A stretch of DNA of 64,000 bases from Sphingomonas sanguinis (GTDB lineage: Bacteria > Pseudomonadota > Alphaproteobacteria > Sphingomonadales > Sphingomonadaceae): the NCBI RefSeq assembly GCF_019297835.1, contig NZ_CP079203.1, forward strand, positions 62,001 to 126,000. Direction: 5' to 3'. The position numbers were made by a program, and so were the translations under genes. Below, in pieces: positions 56,195 through 64,000 of this stretch. The stretch's first letter is position 1. Each line of letters begins with the position of its first letter. The notes below the pieces were generated by a model that saw nothing but the letters and a program-made list of their open reading frames with translations, made no database searches and was not told the origin of the DNA.

Positions 56195-56776
56195 TCAGAT
56201 GGGTTTGACCGCCTCGTAGTAGTTGTTCCCGCCTTCGTCGGATCGGCAGTCGTCTAACCGCAGCCCAACGCTAGTAAGGTGCGCAGCATAGGCATCCGCC
56301 CCCAGCGACATAGACGCACGGCCCGTTAGCGTATCCTTCCAACGGCAGACCTCGCGCGGGGCGCTGAACAGGAATTGTCCGCCGGGTTCCAGCACGTTGG
56401 CAACGCTATTAAGAAGTTTCCGCTGGTCACCCTTGCCAAGCAGAAAGATAAGCCCGATCGAGACCACGCCAACAAAGGTTCTGTCGAAAAAGGAGCTGTT
56501 CTGAGCCGCTTCGCACACAGCAGGCATGTCGGGAAGGTTTTGCCGGTATGCCGAAATCAACGAAGGCGATGCATCGACGCCCCATACTGAAAAACCGTCG
56601 TTCACCAGCCATTGGGCGATTGGCACGCCGGAGCCGCACCCAATGTCCAAGATTGCAGCCGACCGGGGCAGGCGATCTTTCGCCCACGATCGAACCAACG
56701 CCGTGCCGACCTGCGAGCGAATGGCCACAAACTGGTCTGAGACTGCCTCCCAGCCAGTGGATTGGTCCGTCGTCAT
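56195..56776 (-). CDS. Class I SAM-dependent methyltransferase
   Basis: 193 residues. Motif I is AAILDIGCGSGVPIAQWL (about 41-58), the acidic end of strand 2 is FSVWGVDASPSLI, and motif post-I/II is GVVSIGLIFLLGKGDQRKLL followed by LEPGGQFLFSAPREV. It resembles the small Methyltransf_11/25 group acting on small molecules. The substrate is unknown and the gene stands alone. Confidence 0.88.
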   Translation of the reverse strand: MTTDQSTGWEAVSDQFVAIRSQVGTALVRSWAKDRLPRSAAILDIGCGSGVPIAQWLVNDGFSVWGVDASPSLISAYRQNLPDMPAVCEAAQNSSFFDRTFVGVVSIGLIFLLGKGDQRKLLNSVANVLEPGGQFLFSAPREVCRWKDTLTGRASMSLGADAYAAHLTSVGLRLDDCRSDEGGNNYYEAVKPI

Positions 56777-56942
56777 CCTTCACCTCGCGATGGTCGCTCT
56801 TCTAGCAGGTTAGGCAACAGCGTGCACGTTTCCCATTTAACCATCCCTTGCAGGACAAACGGCGCGACCGGTCCTCAGTGTTGGCCCTCATCGATAGAAG
56901 CCATAGGTTGGCTCGATGGCTAAACCATAGGAAGGGGCGTCA

Positions 56943-58283
56943 GTGATCCGCAGAATTTTGGCACCATTGTTGGCCGGAACCACTCTGGGGTTACTGTGCA
57001 GCCCTGCGCTCGCCGCCAACAGGCCTGGCGATGGATTTGAAGTGGCGAGCTACAGGCTCGCGCTTACCCCTGACATCCAGAACAGGACCGTCGCAGGGCG
57101 TGAGGCGATCACGCTGCGCGCAACGGTGGATGGCGTCCGGCGCCTGAACTTCACCGCCAATGCTCTTGCCATCGACAGCGCAACCCTCGATGGCGTGGCG
57201 CTCGCCCACACCGTGGAAGGCGATGTGCTGGGCTTCGACCTGCCCCGGCCGCTTCGGCGCGGACTCACCGTGAAGCTCGAATTGTCCTATCATGGCCGCC
57301 CCGCACGTGGGTTCGCGGGCTCGGCGACAACGCTCTACACCAGCTATTTCGCATGCGACTGGATGGTCTGTTCCCAGAACAAGTTCGGCGAGAAGGCGGC
57401 CTTCTCGCTTGATCTGCGTGTCCCGCGCGGGATGACCAGCCTGTCTGTTGGCCGCATGATGGCGCGGCGACCGGGACCGGACGGCAGTGAGATCCATTGC
57501 TGGAAAGCTCCCCGGCCCTACTCGGCCTATCTTTACGGCTTCGCGGTGGGTCGGTTCACGCGGGTCAGCGAACGGGCCGGATCGAAAAGGCTCACCTATT
57601 TGAGCGACACTGCCGACGGGGGCGAGCTGAAACGACGCTTGGCAGGGACAAGGGAGATGGTCGCCTTTCTGTCCACCAAGGCCGGCATGCCGCTTCCTGT
57701 CGCCGACTACAGCCAGCTTCTGGTCGAAGGCGATGAGGCGCAGGAGGCGGCGACATACTCCGTCCTCGGCACCGATGCGTTGCCGGCGAAGCCAGATGAT
57801 CCGTCGGAGGATTGGGCCATCGTGCACGAACTCACCCATCAATGGTGGGGCAATCTCGTAACGTGCGAGACGCTCAAGGATTTCTGGCTGAACGAAGGTA
57901 TCACGACCTTCATGACGGCTGTGTGGAAGGAGCACCGCTACGGCCGCGTCGCCTACAATGCCGAACTCGATGTCGCCAGGAGCCGGCTTGAAAAGGCGCA
58001 GGCGATGGGCTTCGACAAGCCGCTGGCCTGGGATGGCAGCTACCCGACATTGGGCGTCCGGCGCGCGATCCAGTACAGCAAGGGCGCGCTGTTCATGGCG
58101 CAGCTGCGAGTTACGCTCGGCGATGCCGCGTTCTGGTCTGGCCTGCGTCGCTACACCCGTGACCGTGCGGGCGGGACGGTTACGAGTATTGATCTGGAGC
58201 GAGCGATGGAGGCGTCGAGCGGCCGGGACTTGCGCCCGCTGTTTGCCGAATGGGTGTTCGGTGATGGCCCTTCCGCTCGGTAA
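56943..58283 (+). CDS. M1-family metallopeptidase, short form
   Basis: 446 residues, about half of a standard M1 aminopeptidase, and lacking the long C-terminal helical domain. A signal peptide ends at SPALAAN, followed by an N-terminal beta saddle (about 30-210). The catalytic domain has HELTHQWW (zinc His295/His299, Glu296) and NEGITTF (Glu318). The GAMEN position reads EAQEAATYS, so the exopeptidase Glu motif is missing or altered. The start is GTG 56943 with GGAAGGGG nearby. Likely a periplasmic peptidase of changed specificity. Confidence 0.85.
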   Translation: MIRRILAPLLAGTTLGLLCSPALAANRPGDGFEVASYRLALTPDIQNRTVAGREAITLRATVDGVRRLNFTANALAIDSATLDGVALAHTVEGDVLGFDLPRPLRRGLTVKLELSYHGRPARGFAGSATTLYTSYFACDWMVCSQNKFGEKAAFSLDLRVPRGMTSLSVGRMMARRPGPDGSEIHCWKAPRPYSAYLYGFAVGRFTRVSERAGSKRLTYLSDTADGGELKRRLAGTREMVAFLSTKAGMPLPVADYSQLLVEGDEAQEAATYSVLGTDALPAKPDDPSEDWAIVHELTHQWWGNLVTCETLKDFWLNEGITTFMTAVWKEHRYGRVAYNAELDVARSRLEKAQAMGFDKPLAWDGSYPTLGVRRAIQYSKGALFMAQLRVTLGDAAFWSGLRRYTRDRAGGTVTSIDLERAMEASSGRDLRPLFAEWVFGDGPSAR

Positions 58284-58389
58284 CGGGAATAGCCTGTCCC
58301 GTGATGTTTCCCGTATCTCGATCATTTTCGGGACTGCTAACGGCCGCTCGTCTCGCGATGATGCTGGCTGCACGACCCCCGCTCAGAAC

Positions 58390-58449
58390 ATGAATGAATG
58401 TCTGAAGTCGGGAAATCACGAAGATGGCGCGAATGACCGGATGTGGGTC
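58390..58449 (+). repeat. 60-bp dispersed repeat beside integrase 2
   Basis: ATGAATGAATGTCTGAAGTC, GGGAAATCACG, then GCGAATGACCGGATGTGGGT and C, 60 bases. It ends three bases before the stop codon (TCA, 58453-58455 on the plus strand) of the second recombinase. The two internal modules GAATGTCTGAAGTCGGG and GAATGACCGGATGTGGG are especially clear here. Confidence 0.8.
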
Positions 58450-58452
58450 GGC

Positions 58453-59085
58453 TCAGACCTCAGTGCGTTCGGCCAGTTCCAAAGCGTCTTCAACGTCAAC
58501 GCCCAAGTAGCGCACCGTGCTGTCGATCTTGGCATGGCCGAGGAGAATCTGAACGGCGCGAAGATTGCCGGTCGCCTTGTAGATGATCGATGCTTTCGTG
58601 CGCCGAAGCGAGTGTGTGCCATAATCTTGAGCTGGAAGGCCGATGCCGACCATCCATTCGTGTACGAGGCGGGCATATTGCCGGGTGCTCATATGGGCCA
58701 TATAGTCGTTTCGGCTCGGAAAGACGAAGTCGTTCAGTGTCCCGCCACGACGCTCCAGCCATGCCCGCATCGTCTTGCGTGCCGTGCCCATCAGTTCGAA
58801 CTGGACTGGCCGTCTGGTCTTCTGCTGAACCACGATGGCTCGGTCACGGACGCGCCCGCCAGAAACTACATCTCCGATCCGCACCCTGACCACGTCGCAG
58901 CCGCGCAGCTTGCTGTCGATGGCGAAGTCGAACAACGCGCGGTCGCGCAGTCGTTTATGCTGGTCGAGCCAGAAGCGAATAGCCCATACCTGTTGCTGTT
59001 TCAGAGCGCGCTTCGCACCGATCAGCCGGCCCTCATTCCAAGGCCGAAGTTCGTGAAAGGCAGGGTCCATCGACGAATGACCCAT
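58453..59085 (-). CDS. Tyrosine recombinase/integrase, copy 2
   Basis: 210 residues, the same length as the copy at 8055-8687 and differing at about 15 positions. Catalytic residues Arg61, His158, Arg161, His184 and Tyr193 are all kept. GGAG lies 7 bases before ATG. It stands between an M1 peptidase and a P450 gene with no phage genes. Two intact copies 50 kb apart suggest that the gene is mobile, or part of a mobile unit, and under selection to stay functional. Confidence 0.9.
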   Translation of the reverse strand: MGHSSMDPAFHELRPWNEGRLIGAKRALKQQQVWAIRFWLDQHKRLRDRALFDFAIDSKLRGCDVVRVRIGDVVSGGRVRDRAIVVQQKTRRPVQFELMGTARKTMRAWLERRGGTLNDFVFPSRNDYMAHMSTRQYARLVHEWMVGIGLPAQDYGTHSLRRTKASIIYKATGNLRAVQILLGHAKIDSTVRYLGVDVEDALELAERTEV

Positions 59086-59177
59086 TGATCATCTCCATCG
59101 GGCCAAATTGCCAAAGGAGCTTACGCAGGCGGGGTAAACCGATCGTTCGGAAACGTGGTTGATTGGCCGGTGGTCAT

Positions 59178-59240
59178 GCTGAACGAGCGGTCGGTTTCAG
59201 GCACCGCCTAGGAATTCTATGAACGACCGGGATTGGGGTA
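59178..59240 (+). repeat. Degenerate 60-bp repeat upstream of integrase 2
   Basis: CTGAACGAGCGG at the left, TTTCAGG in the middle, and GAACGACCGGGATTGGGGT at the right align with the repeat over about 62 bases, with many changes. With the copy at 58390 it brackets the recombinase gene in direct orientation. Confidence 0.45.
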
Positions 59241-59298
59241 GGCCGTTTAAGTGCCCGGCGAGGCATGCACCTGTCGGAGAAGGGCGCTCGACGTGACA

Positions 59299-62200
59299 TC
59301 ATGCATATATGTCGGCGACATAGCGTACGCCCTCCCGCTCGATCCGCTCCGCCCAGGCCAGCGCTTCGGCGTGACTGGCATTGGTTTCCGCCTCGTAGAT
59401 ACGAATGAAGACTTCGCGCACGGCCGGTGCCATGTGCTCGCCATCGCCGCAGAGGAGGATTCGTGCCCCCGCGCGGAACAGGGCGGCGATCTCCTCGCGA
59501 TCTCGCCAGATGGCATCCTGGACGTGAACGATGCCACCCTGACCCGTCGCGGAAAAGGCCATCCGCAGGTTAACGACTTCCGTATCCTGCCAACCCTCTA
59601 GTTCCTCGCGATACAGAAAATCGCCATCGGGATTGCGCACGCCGAAGAAGAGCAGGGCCGGACCGAGCGGCTCGCCACCGGCCTTTCGCAGGGCTCGTTC
59701 CTGAAGAAAACCGCGAAACGGTGCGATGCCGCTGCCGGCGCAGACCATGATCACTGGCGTCACCAGATCGGCAGGCAGATGAAATCCCGCCTGACTGGGT
59801 CGCACTGCCACGCCGAGCGTCGTGCCTTCCTTCAGCCGGGCGAGGAAGGTCGAGGCGACGCCTTGGTGCAACCGATCGGCGCCCAGTGCCGGCGCCTCCA
59901 GCACCGATACCGTGAGCGCACACCGATTTGGATCAACAAGCGGTGACGAGGCGATCGAATATTGGCGGGCGCGCATCGGAGGAAGGGCAGCGATGAACGT
60001 GCCAAGCGCCATGTCGGCCGATGCGAAGCGCTCCAGCAGGTCGAGCAGCGTCACCCGCCGTGCCAATATCTCCGCGGCATAGACCTCCTCCTGTGCCAGC
60101 CGCTCGGCCTCCTTGCGCTCCGGCGGGCAGGCTATGGTCGCGGCGAGCGCAGAAATCTGCCCCCGCGTCGCGGGCTGCTGCAACTCCAGATAGTCGCCGA
60201 ACAGCATCTCGGCCATGACGGGCCGGTCAACGGGCAGGGCAGAGGGCACACCAGGCGCGCCGTGGACGATCACCTCCGTGTCCGGCTCCAGGCCAAAGCG
60301 GGCAAGGGCGCGGCGCACCGTTTCGGGCGGATTGCTAGGCAACACCGCCAGATAGTCACCGGCGCGATAGGTCATGCCGTTGGGCAGGGCGATCTCGATA
60401 TGCCGTTTCGAGCGCGCACCGGGGCGGTGCATGTCGACCAGCTCGCGATTGAGGAGGACGGTGCCGCGTTGCATCTCGTCGAGCTTGAGCACGCGTTCGC
60501 GGGTCCCGCGCCGCACCTCCACATCGATCCGGGGCTGCGCCTGGACAGCCGGTTTGCGTCCCTCCGATGCCGCGAGCGACGGCCAGAGACCAGCATACCA
60601 ATTCTCGAAAGCGCCGAACAGGTCGCCGGCGGCATCGCCTTCGCCGCGCGAATGGAAGGCTTGCGCGCCGGCCTTGGCCAGTGCGGCCTCGACGCGCCTG
60701 GGGATCGCCTGCCAGGTGCGGGCCCATTGCCGATTGCCGCACCCGAACACCGCGTAACGTCGTCCGTCCAGCGCATGGTCGGGCAGGCCCTCGACCCATG
60801 TGACGAAGCGCGTCGCATTGTCGGGCGGGCGCCCTTCATAGGAGGCGGTGGCGACGATCAGGGGCACGCCCTCGGGCAGTCCGGAGGCGTAATCGTCGAG
60901 CGGCGCGACGGTCACGGCATAGCCCTGCGCGGCGGCATCGGCGCCGATCCGCTGGGCGAAGGCTTCGCTGGTGCCGGTGTTGCTGCCGTAAAGGACGAGA
61001 AGGGGCCCATTGTCGCCCGAGCTCGGTTCTGTCGGCACGGTCAGCGGACGTGTCAGGGCGTCTTGCGCCGTGCTGCGCGGCGGTGCCGTCGCTCCGTCCC
61101 GGCGACGCGCATGGATATGGAGGTTGGCGGGCTTCAGGGTCAGCGTCTCGCTCACCACGAGCTTATAGTCGCGGTCGGCCAGGCTGATGTCGAAGCGCTG
61201 GAGCGTCAGCGCCATGACCAAGATCGCCTCCTGCATGGCAAAGCCGCGCCCGATGCAAGCACGCTGGCCATTCCCGAACGGCTTCCAGGCATGGGGCGGC
61301 AGCTTGGCGGCGGCCTCGGGCGCGAACCGCTCGGGGCGGAACGCTTCCGGCTCGTCCCAGACGGTCGGGTCGCGGTGAAGGACAGGCGTCAGGATGAGCA
61401 GCGTGTCATCCGGGCTGACAGCATAGCGGCCGCCGATCTTCGTCGCCTCGCGTGGATGGACGCCGAAGGCCGGCGCGGTGGGCCAGAGCCGCAGCGTCTC
61501 CTGCAGGACCTGCTCGACATAGGTCAGCCGTCCGATATCGTCGATTGTCGGCACATGGCCGCCGAGCACGTCGTCGACATGCGCCTGCGCCTTGGCGAGC
61601 GCTTCCGGATGGGTGAGCAGCAGCCAGGTGGCGAAGCTGAGCAATCCGCTGGTCGTCTCATGCCCGGCCACCAGGAAGGTGATCATCTGATAGCCGATAT
61701 TTTCGCGGCTCAGCATCTCGCCCGTCTCGGGATCGCGCGCCGTCAGCATCCGGTCCAGCAGGTCGCCACGTTCGCCCAGGTGCGGGTCGCCATGGCGCTC
61801 CGCGATCAACCGGTTGGACACGTCGCGCAGGATCCTGATATCGGCGTCGAACCGGCGATTGCGCAGCAGCATCAGCTTGCCCGCGCCCGGCGGCAGCCGT
61901 GACCGTCGCCCCGATTCCTCAAGTGCGCCCACCATCGCCGCAACGAAGGGGTGCATCGCGTCCTGATAGAAGCTGTTGAAACGATAATCGAAAGCGCACA
62001 ACGCGATCGTGTCGAGTGTCAGCCGGGTCATATTGTCGGCCACGTCGATGGTGGCGCCCTCGCCGAACCGCTCCCACCGCACCATCATCTGTTCCGCGAT
62101 ATCGTACATGCGGTCGAACATCGATCGCAGCCCGAGCGGACCGAAAGCGGGCATCAGCAGGCGGTGTGCCTTGCCCCAGTTCGGCTCCTCGTCATGCGCA

Positions 62201-62460
62201 GTGAACAGGCCGTCTCCGCCGACATAGCGTGCCTCCTGCAAGGGGCGGTGCAGCGCCTTCTTGAAGCGTGTCTCGTCGCACAACTCCTCGGTCAGGGCCT
62301 GGCTGCCGACGATCACCAGACCGCGTCCGAACATCTCGATGCGGAACAGCGGGCCATGCTCACGCGCCAGCCGCATCAGGCTCTGCACCGGCGCCTTGGG
62401 ATCGAGCACGGCGATGTTGCCGATCAGGGGATAGCCTTTGGGTTGCGGAATGGTGGCCAT
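59299..62460 (-). CDS. Self-sufficient cytochrome P450 / P450 reductase fusion (CYP102-like)
   Basis: 1053 residues, the size of P450 BM3. The heme domain (about 1-455) has the I-helix AGHETTS (265-271), ETLR (321-324) and heme loop FGNGQRACIGRG with Cys402. Phe86 sits at the BM3 Phe87 position in GLFTAHDEEPNWGKAH. The FMN domain begins near 485 (VLYGSNTGTSEAFA). The FAD/NADPH part follows (RQYSIASSP, VCAGSGIAPFRGFLQERA, LLCGDGEHMAPAV). It takes electrons from NADPH and hydroxylates fatty acids, probably subterminally. It is divergent from a TetR gene with a strong palindrome between them, echoing the Bm3R1-CYP102A1 arrangement of Bacillus. Confidence 0.95.
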   Translation of the reverse strand: MATIPQPKGYPLIGNIAVLDPKAPVQSLMRLAREHGPLFRIEMFGRGLVIVGSQALTEELCDETRFKKALHRPLQEARYVGGDGLFTAHDEEPNWGKAHRLLMPAFGPLGLRSMFDRMYDIAEQMMVRWERFGEGATIDVADNMTRLTLDTIALCAFDYRFNSFYQDAMHPFVAAMVGALEESGRRSRLPPGAGKLMLLRNRRFDADIRILRDVSNRLIAERHGDPHLGERGDLLDRMLTARDPETGEMLSRENIGYQMITFLVAGHETTSGLLSFATWLLLTHPEALAKAQAHVDDVLGGHVPTIDDIGRLTYVEQVLQETLRLWPTAPAFGVHPREATKIGGRYAVSPDDTLLILTPVLHRDPTVWDEPEAFRPERFAPEAAAKLPPHAWKPFGNGQRACIGRGFAMQEAILVMALTLQRFDISLADRDYKLVVSETLTLKPANLHIHARRRDGATAPPRSTAQDALTRPLTVPTEPSSGDNGPLLVLYGSNTGTSEAFAQRIGADAAAQGYAVTVAPLDDYASGLPEGVPLIVATASYEGRPPDNATRFVTWVEGLPDHALDGRRYAVFGCGNRQWARTWQAIPRRVEAALAKAGAQAFHSRGEGDAAGDLFGAFENWYAGLWPSLAASEGRKPAVQAQPRIDVEVRRGTRERVLKLDEMQRGTVLLNRELVDMHRPGARSKRHIEIALPNGMTYRAGDYLAVLPSNPPETVRRALARFGLEPDTEVIVHGAPGVPSALPVDRPVMAEMLFGDYLELQQPATRGQISALAATIACPPERKEAERLAQEEVYAAEILARRVTLLDLLERFASADMALGTFIAALPPMRARQYSIASSPLVDPNRCALTVSVLEAPALGADRLHQGVASTFLARLKEGTTLGVAVRPSQAGFHLPADLVTPVIMVCAGSGIAPFRGFLQERALRKAGGEPLGPALLFFGVRNPDGDFLYREELEGWQDTEVVNLRMAFSATGQGGIVHVQDAIWRDREEIAALFRAGARILLCGDGEHMAPAVREVFIRIYEAETNASHAEALAWAERIEREGVRYVADIYA

Positions 62461-62576
62461 CGTTCAGTGCCTCCAGATGATGATGGCGGCATCGGTGATC
62501 GACCCAGCGTTCGGACGATCGTGTCGACGACCCATCGGTTTGCTCCTCATCCGCTATGTAGGAGCCCCCGCAAGAT

Positions 62577-62598
62577 TTGGAAACCCATCGGTTTCCAA
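62577..62598. promoter_or_regulatory. TetR operator in the CYP102/TetR promoter
   Basis: TTGGAAACC-catc-GGTTTCCAA, perfect 9-base arms, 38 bases before the TetR ATG and 117 bases before the P450 start. ACCCATCGGTTT, covering its centre and one arm, is repeated at 62530-62541, giving a possible second half-site nearer the P450. Confidence 0.75.
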
Positions 62599-62635
62599 GG
62601 TGCTCTTTTTGTCGAAATAGGCGTATCGGACGAGA

Positions 62636-63247
62636 ATGAATGAAGCGCCTCTGACCGACCGTCTGCCGCCCCGCCTCTTGGAAAGCGCACGCGCGGAATT
62701 TGGCCGTCACGGTTTTGCCAAGGCCAATGTCGGGCGGATTGCGGCGGCCGCGATGATGTCGAAAAAGACGATCTATCGCCATGTGGCCTCGAAGGAGGCG
62801 TTGCTGTTCGCAGTGATCCGCTCTGTCGTTGGCGAACTGGCCGCGACGGCCGGACCGCCCAACCCCGATGCGCCGCCCCGGGAATGGCTGACTGGCTATC
62901 TGACGGCGTTCTGCCATCTCGCCTTCTCCGACGAAGGCATAACCTCCTACCGCCTCGTCATGAGCGAGGGCGCGCAGTTCCCCGATGTTGCTCGTATCTA
63001 TATCGAGACAATCAAGACCTATGGGATCAGGCCGCTCGCCAATCAACTTGCCGCCTATGCGTCGGCAGGACGGATGACCATTGACGACCCGGACGGCACC
63101 GCGATGATGCTGGTTTCGATGGTCGTGGCCGATATCTTGCGCGACGCCGCGCTTGGCTTGTCAGATCCACCGAATGATACCGGATTGCAGCGTGTTATTG
63201 AGCGTGCCGTCATACTTTTTCTTGGCGGTGTTCTCTTAGAGGCTTGA
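62636..63247 (+). CDS. TetR-family regulator of the CYP102-like gene
   Basis: 203 residues. The N-terminal HTH (about 12-58) has RLLESARAEFGRHGFAKANV and RIAAAAMMSKKTIYRHVASK, followed by a TetR_C-type helical domain (VSMVVADILRDAALGLSDPP). Divergent from the P450 gene, it is the probable repressor acting at 62577-62598 and released by a fatty acid or related hydrophobic inducer, as for Bm3R1/FatR. The regulatory link is inferred from layout. Confidence 0.88.
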   Translation: MNEAPLTDRLPPRLLESARAEFGRHGFAKANVGRIAAAAMMSKKTIYRHVASKEALLFAVIRSVVGELAATAGPPNPDAPPREWLTGYLTAFCHLAFSDEGITSYRLVMSEGAQFPDVARIYIETIKTYGIRPLANQLAAYASAGRMTIDDPDGTAMMLVSMVVADILRDAALGLSDPPNDTGLQRVIERAVILFLGGVLLEA

Positions 63248-63448
63248 TGACCTACACCACGCCCTGTTCAGGATCATATACAGCGTTCTCGAAAGGATCT
63301 GACTGGTTGCCCTTCTTGCTGGCTCTGGGAAATGGTCGGTGGAAGATCAGTCCGAACTTGTGCTACTCAAGCATGATAGCAGACGCAATACAGCCTCTGT
63401 GAACGTCAACCGACCCATATACTCCGTCCACTAACGCCTACGATGCAC

Positions 63449-63508
63449 GTGAACGAGCGTCTGGAATTGGGAAGCGGATAAGGCCTCCTGAATGTCCGGT
63501 AGTGGGCC
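63449..63508 (+). repeat. 60-bp dispersed repeat, copy 10
   Basis: GTGAACGAGCGTCTGGAATT, GGGAAGCGG, then TGAATGTCCGGTAGTGGGCC. The terminal GGGTC is changed to GGGCC, but length and order are kept (60 bases). Confidence 0.7.
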
Positions 63509-63837
63509 ATCGCCGTGGAAGGGCGGGGTGGCCGCGCTAGCTGAAAACAGACGCCCAGGGATTTGGCGTGAGCGGACGTTTAACGCCGTGCCCTCAGCCT
63601 CTTGCCTAACAAAAAAAGGGGCGGCGCAAGCCGACCCGAAGGCATTAGGAGAGGATGCCTGAAAGGCGTTATCATGCTGCAACTGCGAACAGCATTGTGC
63701 AAGCGCAAAGTGCGCCGAGGCGGAGGTTTTTTATTCCGATGCCGCAGCCTCCGCTTTCCCCAAAGGCGAATGGCTAGCTCGACCTATCTTCGGCGCTCTG
63801 TGGCTGCGCCAAGCGTTCGCTGCCATGAAATATTTAC

Positions 63838-63897
63838 ATGAACGAATGTCGGAAGTCGGGAAGCGGGTAGGGGGCGCTTGACGACCGCGATTGGGTC
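63838..63897 (+). repeat. 60-bp dispersed repeat, copy 11
   Basis: ATGAACGAATGTCGGAAGTC, GGGAAGCGGG, then GACGACCGCGATTGGGTC, exactly 60 bases. If this is the start of a long element, its second block would begin near base 64025, outside the window. Confidence 0.75.
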
Positions 63898-64000
63898 CGT
63901 GGAGACGCGATAGCTCCCGCCCAGGTTAAGATCACGCGCTGCTCACGAAAATTCTTCAGCGTTAGCCGCTGACCGGGGTTTGAAGGTCACAGCCTGGCAG

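Larger units (their letters stand above)
63248..64000. other. Gene-poor tail with two repeat copies
   Basis: No reading frame here looks like a gene; short frames overlap the repeats and lack ribosome sites. Besides the two repeat units, there is a small AGGCAT/ATGCCT hairpin at about 63642-63660. The region may hold the promoter of a gene beyond the right edge. Confidence 0.55.

Overview
The window reads as chromosome of a high-GC alphaproteobacterium, most likely a sphingomonad (Sphingomonas or a close relative). The reasons are strong GC bias at third codon positions, TonB-dependent receptors, regulator and transport families typical of Sphingomonadaceae, a PQQ membrane dehydrogenase and a self-sufficient CYP102-type P450. 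No rRNA, tRNA, CRISPR array or phage structural gene was seen. It looks like an accessory-rich stretch: short operons with their own divergent regulators, separated by intergenic regions full of repeats, insertion sequences and gene debris.

Layout. 0-8 kb: tail of an NTF2-like protein, a TetR/FAD-monooxygenase pair, and a lone FtsX-type ABC permease divergent from a two-component system with a degenerate NtrC-like regulator. 8-16.6 kb: a tyrosine recombinase, a J-domain membrane protein, and a catabolic cluster (IclR, RraA-like aldolase, TonB receptor, then divergently a D-2-hydroxyacid dehydrogenase and an MFS carrier) around a near-perfect 30-bp palindrome. 16.6-28.5 kb: MarR/SnoaL, a Tat-exported esterase, GNAT, ArsR/NIPSNAP/ABM, PQQ dehydrogenase, amidohydrolase, ECF sigma/anti-sigma/fasciclin, VOC and hemerythrin-like genes. 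28.5-33.4 kb: an IS2-group element, then an electrophile-detoxification operon (Hsp31-like, GloA, Old Yellow Enzyme) with a divergent LysR gene. 33.5-46.1 kb: a metal and iron block (CzcA/CzcC-like efflux without an adaptor gene, two related OmpR/HK pairs, a Dps-like gene split by an in-frame TAG, a frameshifted siderophore receptor, a PepSY-type membrane protein). 46.1-46.7 kb: gene debris. 46.8-52 kb: YtrA-type GntR / ABC ATPase / unusual permease / S9 peptidase operon. 52-64 kb: serine hydrolase, IS1182-family element, methyltransferase, M1 peptidase, a second recombinase, CYP102 with a divergent TetR, and a long repeat-bearing tail.

The most unusual structure is a dispersed intergenic repeat. 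Eleven clear copies of a 60-bp unit (59-62 bp), all in the same orientation, have conserved ends around a variable middle. Each unit carries two direct copies of a 17-bp module 35 bp apart. Three copies continue into a longer element of about 235 bp with a second conserved block 186-187 bp downstream. Both recombinase genes (about 93% identical proteins) stop within a few bases of a copy. Several divergent promoters also carry clear palindromes that match the kind of regulator encoded beside them.
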